A stretch of 55,663 nt of DNA from Prevotella sp. GTDB taxonomy: Bacteria > Bacteroidota > Bacteroidia > Bacteroidales > Bacteroidaceae. The notes beneath the pieces are model-generated. The model was not told where the DNA came from and searched no databases. It worked only from the letters and a program-made list of their open reading frames with translations. The number at the start of each line of letters is the position of its first letter. The first letter of the stretch is position 1. Of this stretch, positions 1 to 11,076 are shown piece by piece. The stretch is taken from assembly GCA_016291005.1 (NCBI GenBank), contig JAEEVT010000004.1, positions 1 to 55,663 on the forward strand, read 5' to 3'. Both the position numbers and the translations under genes were made by a program.

Positions 1-738
1 AATGCCATTGCCAATAACGGCAAAATGATGCGGCCACGCTTCGTCAAGAAAGTGGTGAAGAACGGTGTTACCATCAGGGAATTTCCGCCTGAGGTCATCA
101 AGGAGCACATTGCCAAGCCACAGACCATCAAGACCATGCAGACCATTCTGGAACACGTCGTCAGTCAGGGCTTAGGAAAGAAGGCAGGTTCACGCGCCTT
201 CAAAGTGGCAGGAAAAACGGGTACGGCACAGGTGGCCGACCAGCATGGCGGTTACCATTCGGGCACAACGCGCTACTGGCTGTCGTTTGCCGGTTATTTC
301 CCGGCCGACAATCCCCGTTACACCTGCATTGTCTGTATCAAGAAGACTGGACTTCCTGCATCGGGTGGTGGTATGAGCGGTGTGGTATTCCACCACATCT
401 CTGAAGGTGTAATGGCACGTTACCTGACGCTGAGCGTGGAGGATGCCCACGACAGCACCTCAGTCATTATTCCAGAAGTCAAGAGTGGCGACCCTGCAGC
501 CGCTAATAGCGTACTCAGCCATTTAGGAATCAAGAAAAACATCCCCGCCACACCTCCAAGGACGGCTGGCAACATCATGCCTGACGTCATTGGCATGGGT
601 GCCCGCGATGCCGTCTATCTCTTGGAGAGCAAGGGACTGAAGGTCAAGGTAAACGGCAGGGGAAGAGTCAAGGCACAAAGTCTGAGTTACGGCAAACCCA
701 TCGTGCCAGGCAGCACCTGCATCTTGACACTGAATTAG
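1..738 (+). CDS. ftsI: Penicillin-binding protein / transpeptidase C-terminus with PASTA domain (5' truncated by window edge)
   Basis: Open from base 1 (NAIANNGKMMRPRFVKK); KTGTAQV motif and C-terminal PASTA-like MPDVIGMGARDAVYLLESKGLKVKVNGRG; directly upstream of murE. Confidence 0.9.
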   Translation, partial: NAIANNGKMMRPRFVKKVVKNGVTIREFPPEVIKEHIAKPQTIKTMQTILEHVVSQGLGKKAGSRAFKVAGKTGTAQVADQHGGYHSGTTRYWLSFAGYFPADNPRYTCIVCIKKTGLPASGGGMSGVVFHHISEGVMARYLTLSVEDAHDSTSVIIPEVKSGDPAAANSVLSHLGIKKNIPATPPRTAGNIMPDVIGMGARDAVYLLESKGLKVKVNGRGRVKAQSLSYGKPIVPGSTCILTLN

Positions 739-776
739 TTGAATGTTAGAGTTGAATCATATAAAAAGCTATAGAT

Positions 777-2237
777 ATGAAACTGAACGAATTGCTCAAA
801 GCCATCAAGCCTATCAGTATTCAAGGCAGTACTGACATCGATATCACGGGGGTGAACATTGATTCCCGTCGCATTGAGAAAGGACATCTGTTTGTGGCCA
901 TCAAAGGCACACAAGCAGACGGCCACCAGTTCATCACCAAGGCACTGGAGTCAGGGGCATCAGCCATCCTCTGTGAAGAGATGCCTGCTGCGCTACAGAA
1001 GGGCATCACCTATGTTCAGGTTACATCTACAGAAAGCGCAGTAGGTCCTGTTGCCACCTTGTTCTACGGAGACCCGTCACGCAAGTTGAAACTGGTAGGC
1101 GTCACCGGCACCAACGGCAAGACCACCATTGCCACCTTATTATATAATATGTTCCGCAAATTCGGTTACAAATGCGGTCTGTTGTCAACCGTCTGCAACT
1201 ATATCGAGGACGAAGCCATCCATGCCGACCACACAACGCCCGACCCCATTGCCCTGAACCAACTGTTGGCTCGCATGGTGGATGCCGGCTGTGAATATGC
1301 CTTCATGGAGTGTTCGAGTCATGCCATACAGCAGCAGCGAATCGGCGGACTGACCTTTGCCGGAGGTCTGTTCACCAACCTTACACGCGACCATCTGGAC
1401 TACCACAAGACATTCGAAAACTATCGAAACGCAAAAAAACTGTTCTTCGACGGACTCGGAAAAGATGCCTTCGCCATTACCAATGCCGACGACAAGAATG
1501 GTATGTTCATGGTGCAAAACTGCAAAGCACAGGTAAAGACTTATTCCACCCGCACGATAGCCGACTTCAGGGCACGTATCATTGAGTGTCATTTTGAAGG
1601 GATGTATCTGGAGATTGACGGCCGAGAGGTTGGGGTACAGTTCATTGGAAAGTTCAACGTCAGCAATCTGCTGGCCGTCTATGGTGCAGCCATCATGTTA
1701 GGCAAGCAGCCGGAAGACATCCTCGTGGTTCTCAGCACTTTGAAGAGCGTCAGCGGAAGATTGGAACCCGTCCGTTCACCCGAAGGAGTGACGGCCATCG
1801 TCGATTATGCCCATACTCCTGATGCCTTGGAGAATGTGCTCAACGCCATTCATGAAGTGCTGGACGGAAAGGGCGGGCAGGTCATCACGGTTTGCGGAGC
1901 AGGAGGCAACCGCGACAAGGGCAAGCGTCCGCTGATGGCCCAGGAAGCTGTCAAGCAAAGCGACAAGGTCATCATCACCAGCGACAACCCCCGTTTCGAA
2001 GAGCCTCAGGACATCATCAACGACATGCTGGCAGGCCTGAACGCCCAACAGATGAAGAAGGTACTGAGTATTGCCGACCGTCGCGAGGCCATTCGTACTG
2101 CCGTCATGCTGGCCAAGAAAGGCGATGTCATCCTCATTGCCGGCAAGGGCCATGAGGACTATCAGGAAATCAAGGGAGTGAAGCATCACTTCGACGACAA
2201 GGAAGTGGTCCGCGAAATCTTCTCATTGGACAATTGA
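777..2237 (+). CDS. murE: UDP-N-acetylmuramoyl-tripeptide synthetase (MurE)
   Basis: [11 protein letters not shown]-loop, [14 protein letters not shown] motifs; cluster context. Confidence 0.96.
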   Translation: MKLNELLKAIKPISIQGSTDIDITGVNIDSRRIEKGHLFVAIKGTQADGHQFITKALESGASAILCEEMPAALQKGITYVQVTSTESAVGPVATLFYGDPSRKLKLVGVTGTNGKTTIATLLYNMFRKFGYKCGLLSTVCNYIEDEAIHADHTTPDPIALNQLLARMVDAGCEYAFMECSSHAIQQQRIGGLTFAGGLFTNLTRDHLDYHKTFENYRNAKKLFFDGLGKDAFAITNADDKNGMFMVQNCKAQVKTYSTRTIADFRARIIECHFEGMYLEIDGREVGVQFIGKFNVSNLLAVYGAAIMLGKQPEDILVVLSTLKSVSGRLEPVRSPEGVTAIVDYAHTPDALENVLNAIHEVLDGKGGQVITVCGAGGNRDKGKRPLMAQEAVKQSDKVIITSDNPRFEEPQDIINDMLAGLNAQQMKKVLSIADRREAIRTAVMLAKKGDVILIAGKGHEDYQEIKGVKHHFDDKEVVREIFSLDN

Positions 2238-2309
2238 ACCATTTTACCATTGGATAATTATAGGAAAGAATAGTCAAATAGTTAAATCGTCAAATAGTCA
2301 AATAAAAAG

Positions 2310-3581
2310 ATGCTATACTACCTGTTCAGATTCTTAGAGCAATACGACATACCAGGTGCGCACATCTGGAGCTACATCTCCTTCCGTTCGCTGCTGGCAC
2401 TTATCCTGTCACTGATGATTTCAGCCTGGTTTGGCGAGAAGTTCATTAAGTGGATGAAGCGGCGTAACATTTCAGAGACAGCCCGCGATGCAAGCATTGA
2501 CCCCTTCGGAGAAAAGAAGATAGGAGTACCCACGATGGGAGGTATCATCATCATGGTATCCATTCTTGTGCCAGTCCTGCTGTTAGGGCGCATGCGTAAC
2601 ATCTATCTCATTCTGATGATTATTACGACGGTCTGGCTGGGTTTCCTTGGTTTCTTGGACGACTACATCAAGATTTTCCGCAAGAAGAAAGACGGTCTGA
2701 AGGGGAAGTACAAGATCGTGGGACAGGTCAGTATTGGTTTCATCGTAGGACTGGTGCTGTGGTTGAGTCCGGATGCTGTAGTGCGTGAGAACATTACCGT
2801 TCCCCAGCAGAATCAGGAGATTGTAGTCAAGCACAAATCGGAAGCCGTCAAATCGCTCCAGACTACCATCCCGTTTATCAAGAACCACAACTTGAACTAC
2901 TCGGACATCATGTCATTCTGCGGAAAATACAAGGTTGCTGCCGGATGGTTTCTTTTTGTCATTATGACCATTATCGTAGTAACGGCTGTATCAAACGGTG
3001 CCAACCTCAACGACGGCATGGACGGTATGTGTGCAGGAAACTCGGCTATTGTCGGCGTGGCGTTGGTCATTCTGGCCTATGTCTCTGCCCACATTGGCTA
3101 CGCGGCCTATTTCGACATTATGTATATTCCCGGTTCTCAGGAACTGGTGGTGTTCCTCGCTGCGTTTATCGGAGCCATGATTGGTTTCCTGTGGTACAAC
3201 GCCTACCCTGCTCAGGTATTTATGGGAGATACTGGTTCACTGATGATTGGCGGCATCATCGGCGTATGTGCCATCATCATCCACAAGGAGCTGCTGCTGC
3301 CCCTGCTCTGCGGCATCTTCTTCCTGGAAAGTCTGAGTGTAATCATCCAGACGCAGTGGTTCAAGTTCATGAAGAGAAAGGGCAAGCGGGTACGCGTCTT
3401 CCGTTCCACTCCCATTCATGATGCGTTCCGTCGTCAGGACTCACAGCTCGACACGACCAGCACCTATCTGCTCAAGGGCTGGCCTCACCGTCCCTTCCAT
3501 GAGTCGAAGATTACCATACGTTTCTGGATTACGACTGTCATATTAGCAGCATTAACAATAATAACACTGAAAGTAAGATAA
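2310..3581 (+). CDS. mraY: Phospho-N-acetylmuramoyl-pentapeptide transferase
   Basis: Multi-TM; GFLDDYIK, NLNDGMDGM, FMGDTGSL motifs. Confidence 0.97.
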   Translation: MLYYLFRFLEQYDIPGAHIWSYISFRSLLALILSLMISAWFGEKFIKWMKRRNISETARDASIDPFGEKKIGVPTMGGIIIMVSILVPVLLLGRMRNIYLILMIITTVWLGFLGFLDDYIKIFRKKKDGLKGKYKIVGQVSIGFIVGLVLWLSPDAVVRENITVPQQNQEIVVKHKSEAVKSLQTTIPFIKNHNLNYSDIMSFCGKYKVAAGWFLFVIMTIIVVTAVSNGANLNDGMDGMCAGNSAIVGVALVILAYVSAHIGYAAYFDIMYIPGSQELVVFLAAFIGAMIGFLWYNAYPAQVFMGDTGSLMIGGIIGVCAIIIHKELLLPLLCGIFFLESLSVIIQTQWFKFMKRKGKRVRVFRSTPIHDAFRRQDSQLDTTSTYLLKGWPHRPFHESKITIRFWITTVILAALTIITLKVR

Positions 3582-3595
3582 AGACCCACCCCTAA

Positions 3596-3616
3596 CCCCT
3601 CCCTGTGAGGGAGGGG
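3596..3616. repeat. GC-rich hairpin in mraY-murD spacer
   Basis: CCCCTCCCT-gtg-AGGGAGGGG, perfect 9-bp stem, 3-nt loop. Confidence 0.8.
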
Positions 3617-3634
3617 AATAGATAGTAGAAAGAT

Positions 3635-4969
3635 ATGGATAAACGAATAGTAGTATTAGGAGCAGGCGAGAGCGGTGCAGGAGCTGCCGTTCTGGCTAAG
3701 AAGAAAGGCTTTGACGTGTTTGTTAGCGACATGTCGAAGATCCACGATAAATATAAGAAACTGTTGAACGACCACCAGATAGACTGGGAGGAAGGTCAGC
3801 ACAGCGAGGAAAAGATTCTTGATGCCGATGAGATTATCAAGAGTCCTGGCATTCCTGATACCGCCCCGATGATTGTCAAGATCAAGGAGAAGGGCATCCA
3901 TATCATCAGTGAGATAGAGTTTGCTGGTCGCTATACGGACTCGAAGATGATCTGCATCACGGGTTCTAATGGCAAGACCACGACGACGAGTCTCATCTAC
4001 CATATCTTCCGCGCTGCTGGTTACGATGCAGGACTGGCAGGAAACATCGGCAACTCCTTGGCCTTGCAAGTGGCAGAAGACCCGCACGAATACTACATCA
4101 TCGAGCTTAGCTCCTTCCAGCTCGACAATATGTACGACTTCCGCGCCAATATTGCCATCCTCTTGAACATCACTCCTGACCATCTGGATCGCTACGACTT
4201 CAAGATGCAGAACTACGTCGATTCGAAGATGCGTATCATCCAGAACCAGACGCCGCAGGATGCCTTCGTCTATTGGAACGACGACCCCATCATCAAGCGT
4301 GAATTGGAGAAGTACGACATTCAGTCTATCCAGTACCCGTTCTCGGAACTGAAAGAGAAAGGCAGCATTGGTTATATTGAGGAGGGCCAGTACAAGATAG
4401 AACAGCCCGAGCCGTTCAATATGGAGCAGGAGTCGCTCTCGCTGACGGGTAAGCATAACATCTACAACTCGTTGGCCGCTGGTATTGCCTCCAACATCGC
4501 TGGCATCAAGAAAGAAGTCATTCGTAAGTCACTCAGCGACTTCCCTGGTGTGGAGCACCGTTTGGAGAAAGTCTGCACTGTGCGTGGCGTACAGTATATC
4601 AACGACTCGAAGGCTACTAATGTCGATGCCTGCTGGTATGCGTTGGAATCGATGAAAACCAAGACCGTCCTCATCATTGGCGGCAAGGACAAGGGTAACG
4701 ACTACAGTCCCCTGATGCCGCTGGTCAAGGAAAAGTGTGCCGCACTGGTCTATCTCGGAGCCGACAACCAGAAGCTACATGACAACTTCGACCAGTTAGG
4801 CATTCCCGTTCGCGACACCCACTCCATGAAGGAGTGCGTCGCAGCCTGCTACGAACTGGCTGAGCCTGGCATGACGGTATTGCTCTCACCCTGCTGTGCA
4901 TCCTTCGACCTCTTCAAGAACATGGAGGACCGTGGCGAACAGTTTAAGGAACTGGCCCGCGCACTATAA
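3635..4969 (+). CDS. murD: UDP-N-acetylmuramoylalanine--D-glutamate ligase
   Basis: ITGSNGKTTTTSL, NDSKATNVDA, GGKDKGNDY, LLSPCCASFDLFKNMEDRG motifs. Confidence 0.96.
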   Translation: MDKRIVVLGAGESGAGAAVLAKKKGFDVFVSDMSKIHDKYKKLLNDHQIDWEEGQHSEEKILDADEIIKSPGIPDTAPMIVKIKEKGIHIISEIEFAGRYTDSKMICITGSNGKTTTTSLIYHIFRAAGYDAGLAGNIGNSLALQVAEDPHEYYIIELSSFQLDNMYDFRANIAILLNITPDHLDRYDFKMQNYVDSKMRIIQNQTPQDAFVYWNDDPIIKRELEKYDIQSIQYPFSELKEKGSIGYIEEGQYKIEQPEPFNMEQESLSLTGKHNIYNSLAAGIASNIAGIKKEVIRKSLSDFPGVEHRLEKVCTVRGVQYINDSKATNVDACWYALESMKTKTVLIIGGKDKGNDYSPLMPLVKEKCAALVYLGADNQKLHDNFDQLGIPVRDTHSMKECVAACYELAEPGMTVLLSPCCASFDLFKNMEDRGEQFKELARAL

Positions 4970-5023
4970 AGAGTCAAATAGTAAATCGTCAAAAAGTAAA
5001 TAGTATAATCGTAAAAGAAACCA

Positions 5024-6271
5024 GTGAACAAGAAAATAGGTAGAATCTTTAAGGGCGACAAGGTCATCTGGATGGTGTTCTTCTTCCTCTGCATGATCAG
5101 TATCGTGGAAGTCTTCTCGGCTTCCAGCGGACTGACGTATAAGAGCCATAACTACATTGGCCCTATCGTCTATCATGCAGGCACCGTAGCCTTTGGCGTC
5201 CTCGTGGCAGTCATCACGCTCAACATCCCCTGTCGCTACTTCAAGCTCATGACGCCCTTCCTCATATTAGTCAGTGCCTTCACCCTGCTATGGGTATTGG
5301 TAGGCGGACAGACTATCAATGGCGCCAACCGTGTCATCTCACTTTTCGGCTTTACTTTCCAGCCGTCAGAGATTGCCAAGGGTACGCTGGTGCTTGCCGT
5401 GGCCCAGATTCTGAGTGCCATGCAGCGCGAGACGGGTGCTGACCGTCAGGCGTTTAAATGGATTCTGTGGCTGACAGTGCCTACTTGTTTCCTCATTGGC
5501 ATAGAAAACCTCTCTACGGCAGCCCTGCTCTTTGCCGTGGTGTTCCTCATGATGTTTATTGGTCAGGTGTCGCTGCGACAGCTCGGTAAGTTGGCTGCCA
5601 TCATTGGCGCGTTTGCAATTTTGGCCATTTCGATGGTGATGATAGTAGGTAACGACACGACGCAGGAAGACCAACAGCTCACCAAGATTGAACAGCTGAA
5701 CCAGCCTAAGAAGGAGAAAAACAAGCTTGAGAAGTTGCTGCACCGTGCTGACACGTGGAAAGGCCGTATCCTGAACTTCGGCAAGGGCGACGTGGCTCCT
5801 GAGGACTACGACCTCGACAAGGATGCCCAGGTGGCGCATGCCAACATTGCCATCGTGTCTAGTGGCGTGATGGGCAAGGGTCCTGGCCAGTCTACTGAGC
5901 GCGACTTCCTGGCTCAGGCCTTCTCCGACTTCATCTATGCTATTGTTATCGAGGAACTGGGCCTGTTAGGAGCTGCCTTCGTGGCCTTCCTCTATATCGT
6001 CCTGCTCTACCGCTGTGCACGCATTGCCAGCCGTTGTGAGAATAATTTCCCAGCCTTCTTGGCCATGGGTCTTGGCCTATTGTTGGTCATTCAGGCGATG
6101 TTTAATATGATGGTTGCCGTCGGTCTGGCACCTGTCACGGGTCAGCCGCTGCCCCTCATCTCGAAAGGCGGTACGTCGACCATCATCAATTGTGCCTATA
6201 TCGGCACCATTCTGAGTGTCAGCCGGTCGGCAAAGAAGAAAAACGAACAGATAAACGACGATAAAATATGA
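5024..6271 (+). CDS. ftsW: SEDS-family glycosyltransferase/lipid II polymerase FtsW (GTG start)
   Basis: Multi-TM; FSDFIYAIVIEELGLLGA and TGQPLPLISKGGTS signatures. Confidence 0.93.
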   Translation: MNKKIGRIFKGDKVIWMVFFFLCMISIVEVFSASSGLTYKSHNYIGPIVYHAGTVAFGVLVAVITLNIPCRYFKLMTPFLILVSAFTLLWVLVGGQTINGANRVISLFGFTFQPSEIAKGTLVLAVAQILSAMQRETGADRQAFKWILWLTVPTCFLIGIENLSTAALLFAVVFLMMFIGQVSLRQLGKLAAIIGAFAILAISMVMIVGNDTTQEDQQLTKIEQLNQPKKEKNKLEKLLHRADTWKGRILNFGKGDVAPEDYDLDKDAQVAHANIAIVSSGVMGKGPGQSTERDFLAQAFSDFIYAIVIEELGLLGAAFVAFLYIVLLYRCARIASRCENNFPAFLAMGLGLLLVIQAMFNMMVAVGLAPVTGQPLPLISKGGTSTIINCAYIGTILSVSRSAKKKNEQINDDKI

Positions 6272-7386
6272 GTGACGAGTTAAGAGTAATTATCAGCGGT
6301 GGCGGCACAGGCGGTCATATCTTCCCGGCTGTGTCGATAGCCAATGCCATTAAGGCGATGCGTTCCGATGCCAAGATCCTGTTTGTGGGAGCCTTGGGAC
6401 GTATGGAGATGCAGCGTGTTCCTGCCGCAGGTTACGAGATAAAGGGTCTGCCTATACAGGGTTTCGACCGTAAGAACATGTTGAAGAATGTCAAGGTTCT
6501 CTTTATGATATGGAAGAGCCAGCACATGGCGAAGAAAATCATCAAGGAGTTCCGTCCGCAGGTAGTCGTCGGCGTCGGTGGCTATGCTAGTGGTCCTACG
6601 CTCAACAAGGCTGCTTCCATGGACATTCCCTGTCTGATCCAGGAACAGAACTCGTATGCTGGTGTCACCAACAAGCTGTTGGCCAAGAAGGCCGCTAAGA
6701 TATGTGTGGCCTATGAGGGTATGGACCGTTTCTTCCCAGCCGAGAAGATCATGCTCACGGGCAATCCTGTTCGCCAGCAACTCTTGGAGACAACCGTCAC
6801 TCGTGAGGATGCCGTGCGCTCCTTCGGTTTTGACCCGCAGAAGAAAACCATCCTCATTGTTGGCGGCAGTCTGGGTGCCCGCACCCTCAACGAGAGCGTA
6901 CTTCAGTACATCGACCTCATCCGCGAGAGTGGTGTACAGTTCATCTGGCAGACTGGCAAGTACTACTATGCCGACATCCAGGCTCAGATTTCACCGCTGG
7001 CTGCTCACCTCACAAACCTCACAGTGACCGATTTCATCAGCGATATGGGTGCTGCCTACAAGGCTGCCGACCTCGTAGTGAGTCGTGCTGGTGCAGGTTC
7101 CATCAGTGAGTTCTGTCTGTTGGGCAAACCCGTCATCCTGGTACCCAGTCCCAATGTCGCCGAAGACCATCAGACGAAGAACGCCTTAGCGCTGGTCAAC
7201 AAGGAGGCCGCCCTCTATGTCAAGGATGCTGAGGCTCCGAAGTTGCTGTTGCCTATGGCCATCGATGCCGTGAAGGACGATGCCAAGCTGGCATGTCTCA
7301 GCGAGAACATCCTGAAGCTCGCCCTGCCCGCCTCGGCTGAAATCATTGCCAAAGAAGTCATCAAGTTGGCAGAAAACAATAATTAA
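6268..7386 (+). CDS. murG: UDP-GlcNAc--undecaprenyl-PP-MurNAc-pentapeptide GlcNAc transferase
   Basis: ISGGGTGGHIFPA, GGSLGA, SRAGAGSISE motifs; 4-bp overlap with ftsW. Confidence 0.97.
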   Translation: MSDELRVIISGGGTGGHIFPAVSIANAIKAMRSDAKILFVGALGRMEMQRVPAAGYEIKGLPIQGFDRKNMLKNVKVLFMIWKSQHMAKKIIKEFRPQVVVGVGGYASGPTLNKAASMDIPCLIQEQNSYAGVTNKLLAKKAAKICVAYEGMDRFFPAEKIMLTGNPVRQQLLETTVTREDAVRSFGFDPQKKTILIVGGSLGARTLNESVLQYIDLIRESGVQFIWQTGKYYYADIQAQISPLAAHLTNLTVTDFISDMGAAYKAADLVVSRAGAGSISEFCLLGKPVILVPSPNVAEDHQTKNALALVNKEAALYVKDAEAPKLLLPMAIDAVKDDAKLACLSENILKLALPASAEIIAKEVIKLAENNN

Positions 7387-7397
7387 AAGGAAAAAGA

Positions 7398-8771
7398 ATG
7401 AATATCAAGGATATTAAAGCCGTCTATTTCATTGGCGCTGGTGGTATCGGCATGAGCGCCATAGCCCGCTACTTCCTCAAGCGGGGCCTGGTTGTTGGCG
7501 GCTACGACAAGACGCCCAGCACCCTGACCCGACAGTTGGAGAAGGAGGGCATGCTGATACACTACGAAGAGAACGTCGACGAGATTCCCCACGTCTGCAA
7601 GAAGCCGCAGTCGTGCTTGGTGGTCTATACCCCAGCCATCCCTGAGGAGCACGCCGAACTGCAATGGTTCCGCCAGAACGGCTTCGACATCCAGAAACGC
7701 GCCCAGGTGTTGGGTACGCTGACCCGTCAGCTCAAGGGACTTTGTGTGGCGGGCACCCACGGCAAGACGACCACGTCAACGATGTGTGCCCATATCATGC
7801 ACCAGAGCCATTTGGACTGTAACGCCTTCCTCGGCGGCATCTCCAAGAACTACGGCACGAACTATATCCTCTCCGACTCCGAGTACGTCGTCATTGAGGC
7901 CGACGAGTTCGACCGTTCCTTCCACTGGTTGTCACCCTATATGACCGTCATCACCTCTACCGACCCCGACCATTTGGATATCTATGGTACAAAGGAGGCT
8001 TACTTGGAGAGTTTCCGTCACTATACGGAACTCATCCAGCCCGAGGGTGCCCTTATCATCCATCGCGGTCTGGAGATGCAGGAGTCGTTGGCCGACGGTG
8101 TGCGCCGTTACGACTACGCTCTGACGGAAGGCGACTTCCACGCTGAGAACATCCGTATCGACAATGGTGAGATTACCTTCGACTTCATCTCGCCCATTGA
8201 GTCGGTGAAGAACATCGAGCTGGGACAGCCAGTACCTATTAATATCGAGAATGGCATTGCCGCTATGGCGATGGCTCAGCTGGCGGGTTGTACTGCTGAG
8301 GAGCTGCGCTACGGCATGCAGACATATAATGGTGTGGAGCGCCGTTTCGACTTCAAGATCAAGAACGACAGGCTGGTGTTCCTCAGCGACTACGCCCACC
8401 ATCCGAAGGAAATCCTGCAGAGTGCGCGCAGCATCCGAGAGCTGTACAAGGACCGAAAGATTACGGCCATCTTCCAGCCTCACCTCTACACCCGCACTCG
8501 CGACTTCTACCGTGACTTCGCCGAGGCGCTGAGCCTGCTCGACGAGGTTGTACTGACGGAGATCTATCCCGCCCGCGAAGAGCCAATCCCTGGCGTGACC
8601 TCCCAACTCATCTACGACAACCTGCGCCCAGGCATCAAGAAGCATCTTATCAACAAGGCCGACGTTAAGTCGTTCGTCAAGTCGCACGACTTCGACGTAC
8701 TCATCGTCCTTGGTGCCGGCGACCTCGACAACCAGGTGCCTGAGCTGACGCGACTACTGCAGGAAAAATAA
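7398..8771 (+). CDS. murC: UDP-N-acetylmuramate--L-alanine ligase
   Basis: FIGAGGIGMSAIA, GTHGKTTTS, SDYAHHPKE motifs. Confidence 0.96.
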   Translation: MNIKDIKAVYFIGAGGIGMSAIARYFLKRGLVVGGYDKTPSTLTRQLEKEGMLIHYEENVDEIPHVCKKPQSCLVVYTPAIPEEHAELQWFRQNGFDIQKRAQVLGTLTRQLKGLCVAGTHGKTTTSTMCAHIMHQSHLDCNAFLGGISKNYGTNYILSDSEYVVIEADEFDRSFHWLSPYMTVITSTDPDHLDIYGTKEAYLESFRHYTELIQPEGALIIHRGLEMQESLADGVRRYDYALTEGDFHAENIRIDNGEITFDFISPIESVKNIELGQPVPINIENGIAAMAMAQLAGCTAEELRYGMQTYNGVERRFDFKIKNDRLVFLSDYAHHPKEILQSARSIRELYKDRKITAIFQPHLYTRTRDFYRDFAEALSLLDEVVLTEIYPAREEPIPGVTSQLIYDNLRPGIKKHLINKADVKSFVKSHDFDVLIVLGAGDLDNQVPELTRLLQEK

Positions 8772-8827
8772 AAGAATAAAAGATTAAAAGAATAAAAAAA
8801 TAAATCGTCAAATTGTAAATAAACAAG

Positions 8828-9592
8828 ATGGAGATTAAGCCAATCATTAAGAAAGCTACCGTCATCCTGATAGACTGCGCCCTGGCTGTCTACCTCGTGC
8901 TGGCTGTCTCGGCATTCAACCGTCCGGATGCCTTGACCAATGTCTGCGGCGAGGTCAAGATAGACATTCAGGAGGATGTGGTGACGGGTTTTCTGAAGGC
9001 TGACGATGTCAAGACGCAGCTGCTGCGTGCCAAGCTCTATCCTTTGGGCGACCCTATGGAGCAGGTGAAGACACGCCGCATCGAGGAAGCACTGCTCCAG
9101 AACCCCTTCGTCGAGACAGCCCAGTGCTATAAGACGCAGACGGGACGTGTCTGCATCACGCTGACACAGCGCAACCCCGTGGTACGCGTCAAAGCCGACA
9201 ATGGCGACGACTTCTACATCGATAGCCACGGCAACATGATGCCTGCCACGCGCTACATCAGCGACCTGGTCATCGTTACGGGCCACGTATCAAGGCAATA
9301 TGCCCAGAAAGTGTTGCCCAGCATTGGCAGTTACTTGCTTCAGAATAGCCTGTGGCGCAACCAGGTGGAGCAGTTGAACGTACTGGCCGACGGCTCTATG
9401 GAGCTGGTGCCACGCGTGGGCAGTCACATCGTCTATCTCGGCCAGCCGACCGACTTCGCCAAGAAGCTGGACCGCTTGGAGAAGTTCTATAAGTACGGAC
9501 TCTCGAAGGCCGGCTGGAACAAGTACTCGTACATCAACATAGAGTTCCACAATCAGATCATCTGCAAGCGTACAAAGCAGACGTCGTCTTAA
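8828..9592 (+). CDS. ftsQ: Cell division protein FtsQ/DivIB-like
   Basis: N-terminal TM, POTRA/FtsQ-like sequence between murC and ftsA. Confidence 0.82.
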   Translation: MEIKPIIKKATVILIDCALAVYLVLAVSAFNRPDALTNVCGEVKIDIQEDVVTGFLKADDVKTQLLRAKLYPLGDPMEQVKTRRIEEALLQNPFVETAQCYKTQTGRVCITLTQRNPVVRVKADNGDDFYIDSHGNMMPATRYISDLVIVTGHVSRQYAQKVLPSIGSYLLQNSLWRNQVEQLNVLADGSMELVPRVGSHIVYLGQPTDFAKKLDRLEKFYKYGLSKAGWNKYSYINIEFHNQIICKRTKQTSS

Positions 9593-9624
9593 GTGATCAA
9601 CAAGAAAAAATAAAATATAGAGGT

Positions 9625-11076
9625 ATGCAAAAGGAATTTATCGTAGCAATTGAACTGGGGTCATCCAAGATGACCGGTATTGCCGGCAGGAAGAATCTTG
9701 ACGGCAGCATTCAGGTGCTGGCGTGTGTCAAGGAGAACTCTTCTGCCTTCATCCGCAAGGGTGTGGTGTATAACATCGACAAGACTGCCCAGTGTCTGAC
9801 GAACATCATCAGTCGCTTGGAAAAGCAACTGAAGACGCAGATTACGCAGGTCTATGTAGGTGTGGGCGGACAGTCCATACGCTCTCTTCGCAATGTCATC
9901 AGCAACGACCTGGCCGGCGAGACACTGGTCACGCAGGACATGGTGATAGAACTGATGGATGCTAACCGCAACATGAAGTACCCCGACCAGGAAATCCTTG
10001 ACGCTGCCGTTCAGGAGTACAAGGTCGACTCGCAGTTCCAGCTCGACCCCGTGGGCATCCAGTGCTCGCACATTGAGGGTAACTTCCTGAACATCCTGCA
10101 GCGCAAGGCATTCAACAAGAACCTGAACAAATGTTTCGAGACGGCCAACATCCGTATTGCCGAACTCTTCCTTGCGCCTCTTGCACTGGCCGACAGCGTA
10201 CTCACCGAGACCGAGAAGCGTTCTGGCTGTGCACTGGTCGACATGGGTGCCGACACGACTACCGTCAGCGTCTATTCGAAGAACATCCTGCGCCACTTAG
10301 CCGTCATCCCCTTGGGTTCGAACAACATCACCAAGGATATTGCCTCGCTGCAGATGGAGGAGCAGGATGCCGAGAAGATGAAGCTGAAATATGCCAGTGC
10401 CTTCACCGATAACAACGAGATTGACAACAATATGAAGTACTCCATCGACCAGGATCGTCAGGTGGAGAGTCGTAAGTTCATCGAGATTGTCGAAGGCCGT
10501 CTGGAAGAAATCATCGCCAACGTCTGGTGTCAGGTGCCCGAGGAATACTGCGACAAGCTCCTTGGCGGCATCATCCTGACTGGTGGAGGCTCGAACATGA
10601 AGAATATCGAGAAGGCCTTCCAGAACTATACTCACATCGACAAGATACGCATAGCACGTTTTGTCACGCAGACCATCACCTCGTCGATAGCCGACGTTAC
10701 GGCACAGAATGGCATGATGAATACCGTCTTGGGCCTGCTGGCCAAGGGCGACATCAACTGCGCCGGCTCAGAGAAAGACCCCAACGGTGACCTCTTTGCC
10801 AGCCAGCGCCCAGTAATCCAGCCCGAGACTCTGGCTGAGCGCCGTGCCCGCACGGCAACTGAGACGCCTGCCGGTGTCATCCGCACCGCTGAGGAGATTC
10901 GCCGTGCCGAAGAGGAGGCTCGTCTGAAGAAAGAGGAAGAGGAGCGTATCGCCCGCGAGAAAGCCGAAGAGGAAGAGCGCGAGCGCCAGCGCATCAAGCG
11001 TGAGAACTCCTTCTGGAACAAAGGCTGGAAGGGCCTGAAGAACTTTGGTAAGAAGATTATCGAAGAGGAAGAGTAA
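9625..11076 (+). CDS. ftsA: Cell division protein FtsA
   Basis: Actin-like ATPase motifs (VAIELGSSKM, ALVDMGADTTTVSVY, GGIILTGGGSNMKNI); charged C-terminal linker and amphipathic end. Confidence 0.95.
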   Translation: MQKEFIVAIELGSSKMTGIAGRKNLDGSIQVLACVKENSSAFIRKGVVYNIDKTAQCLTNIISRLEKQLKTQITQVYVGVGGQSIRSLRNVISNDLAGETLVTQDMVIELMDANRNMKYPDQEILDAAVQEYKVDSQFQLDPVGIQCSHIEGNFLNILQRKAFNKNLNKCFETANIRIAELFLAPLALADSVLTETEKRSGCALVDMGADTTTVSVYSKNILRHLAVIPLGSNNITKDIASLQMEEQDAEKMKLKYASAFTDNNEIDNNMKYSIDQDRQVESRKFIEIVEGRLEEIIANVWCQVPEEYCDKLLGGIILTGGGSNMKNIEKAFQNYTHIDKIRIARFVTQTITSSIADVTAQNGMMNTVLGLLAKGDINCAGSEKDPNGDLFASQRPVIQPETLAERRARTATETPAGVIRTAEEIRRAEEEARLKKEEEERIAREKAEEEERERQRIKRENSFWNKGWKGLKNFGKKIIEEEE

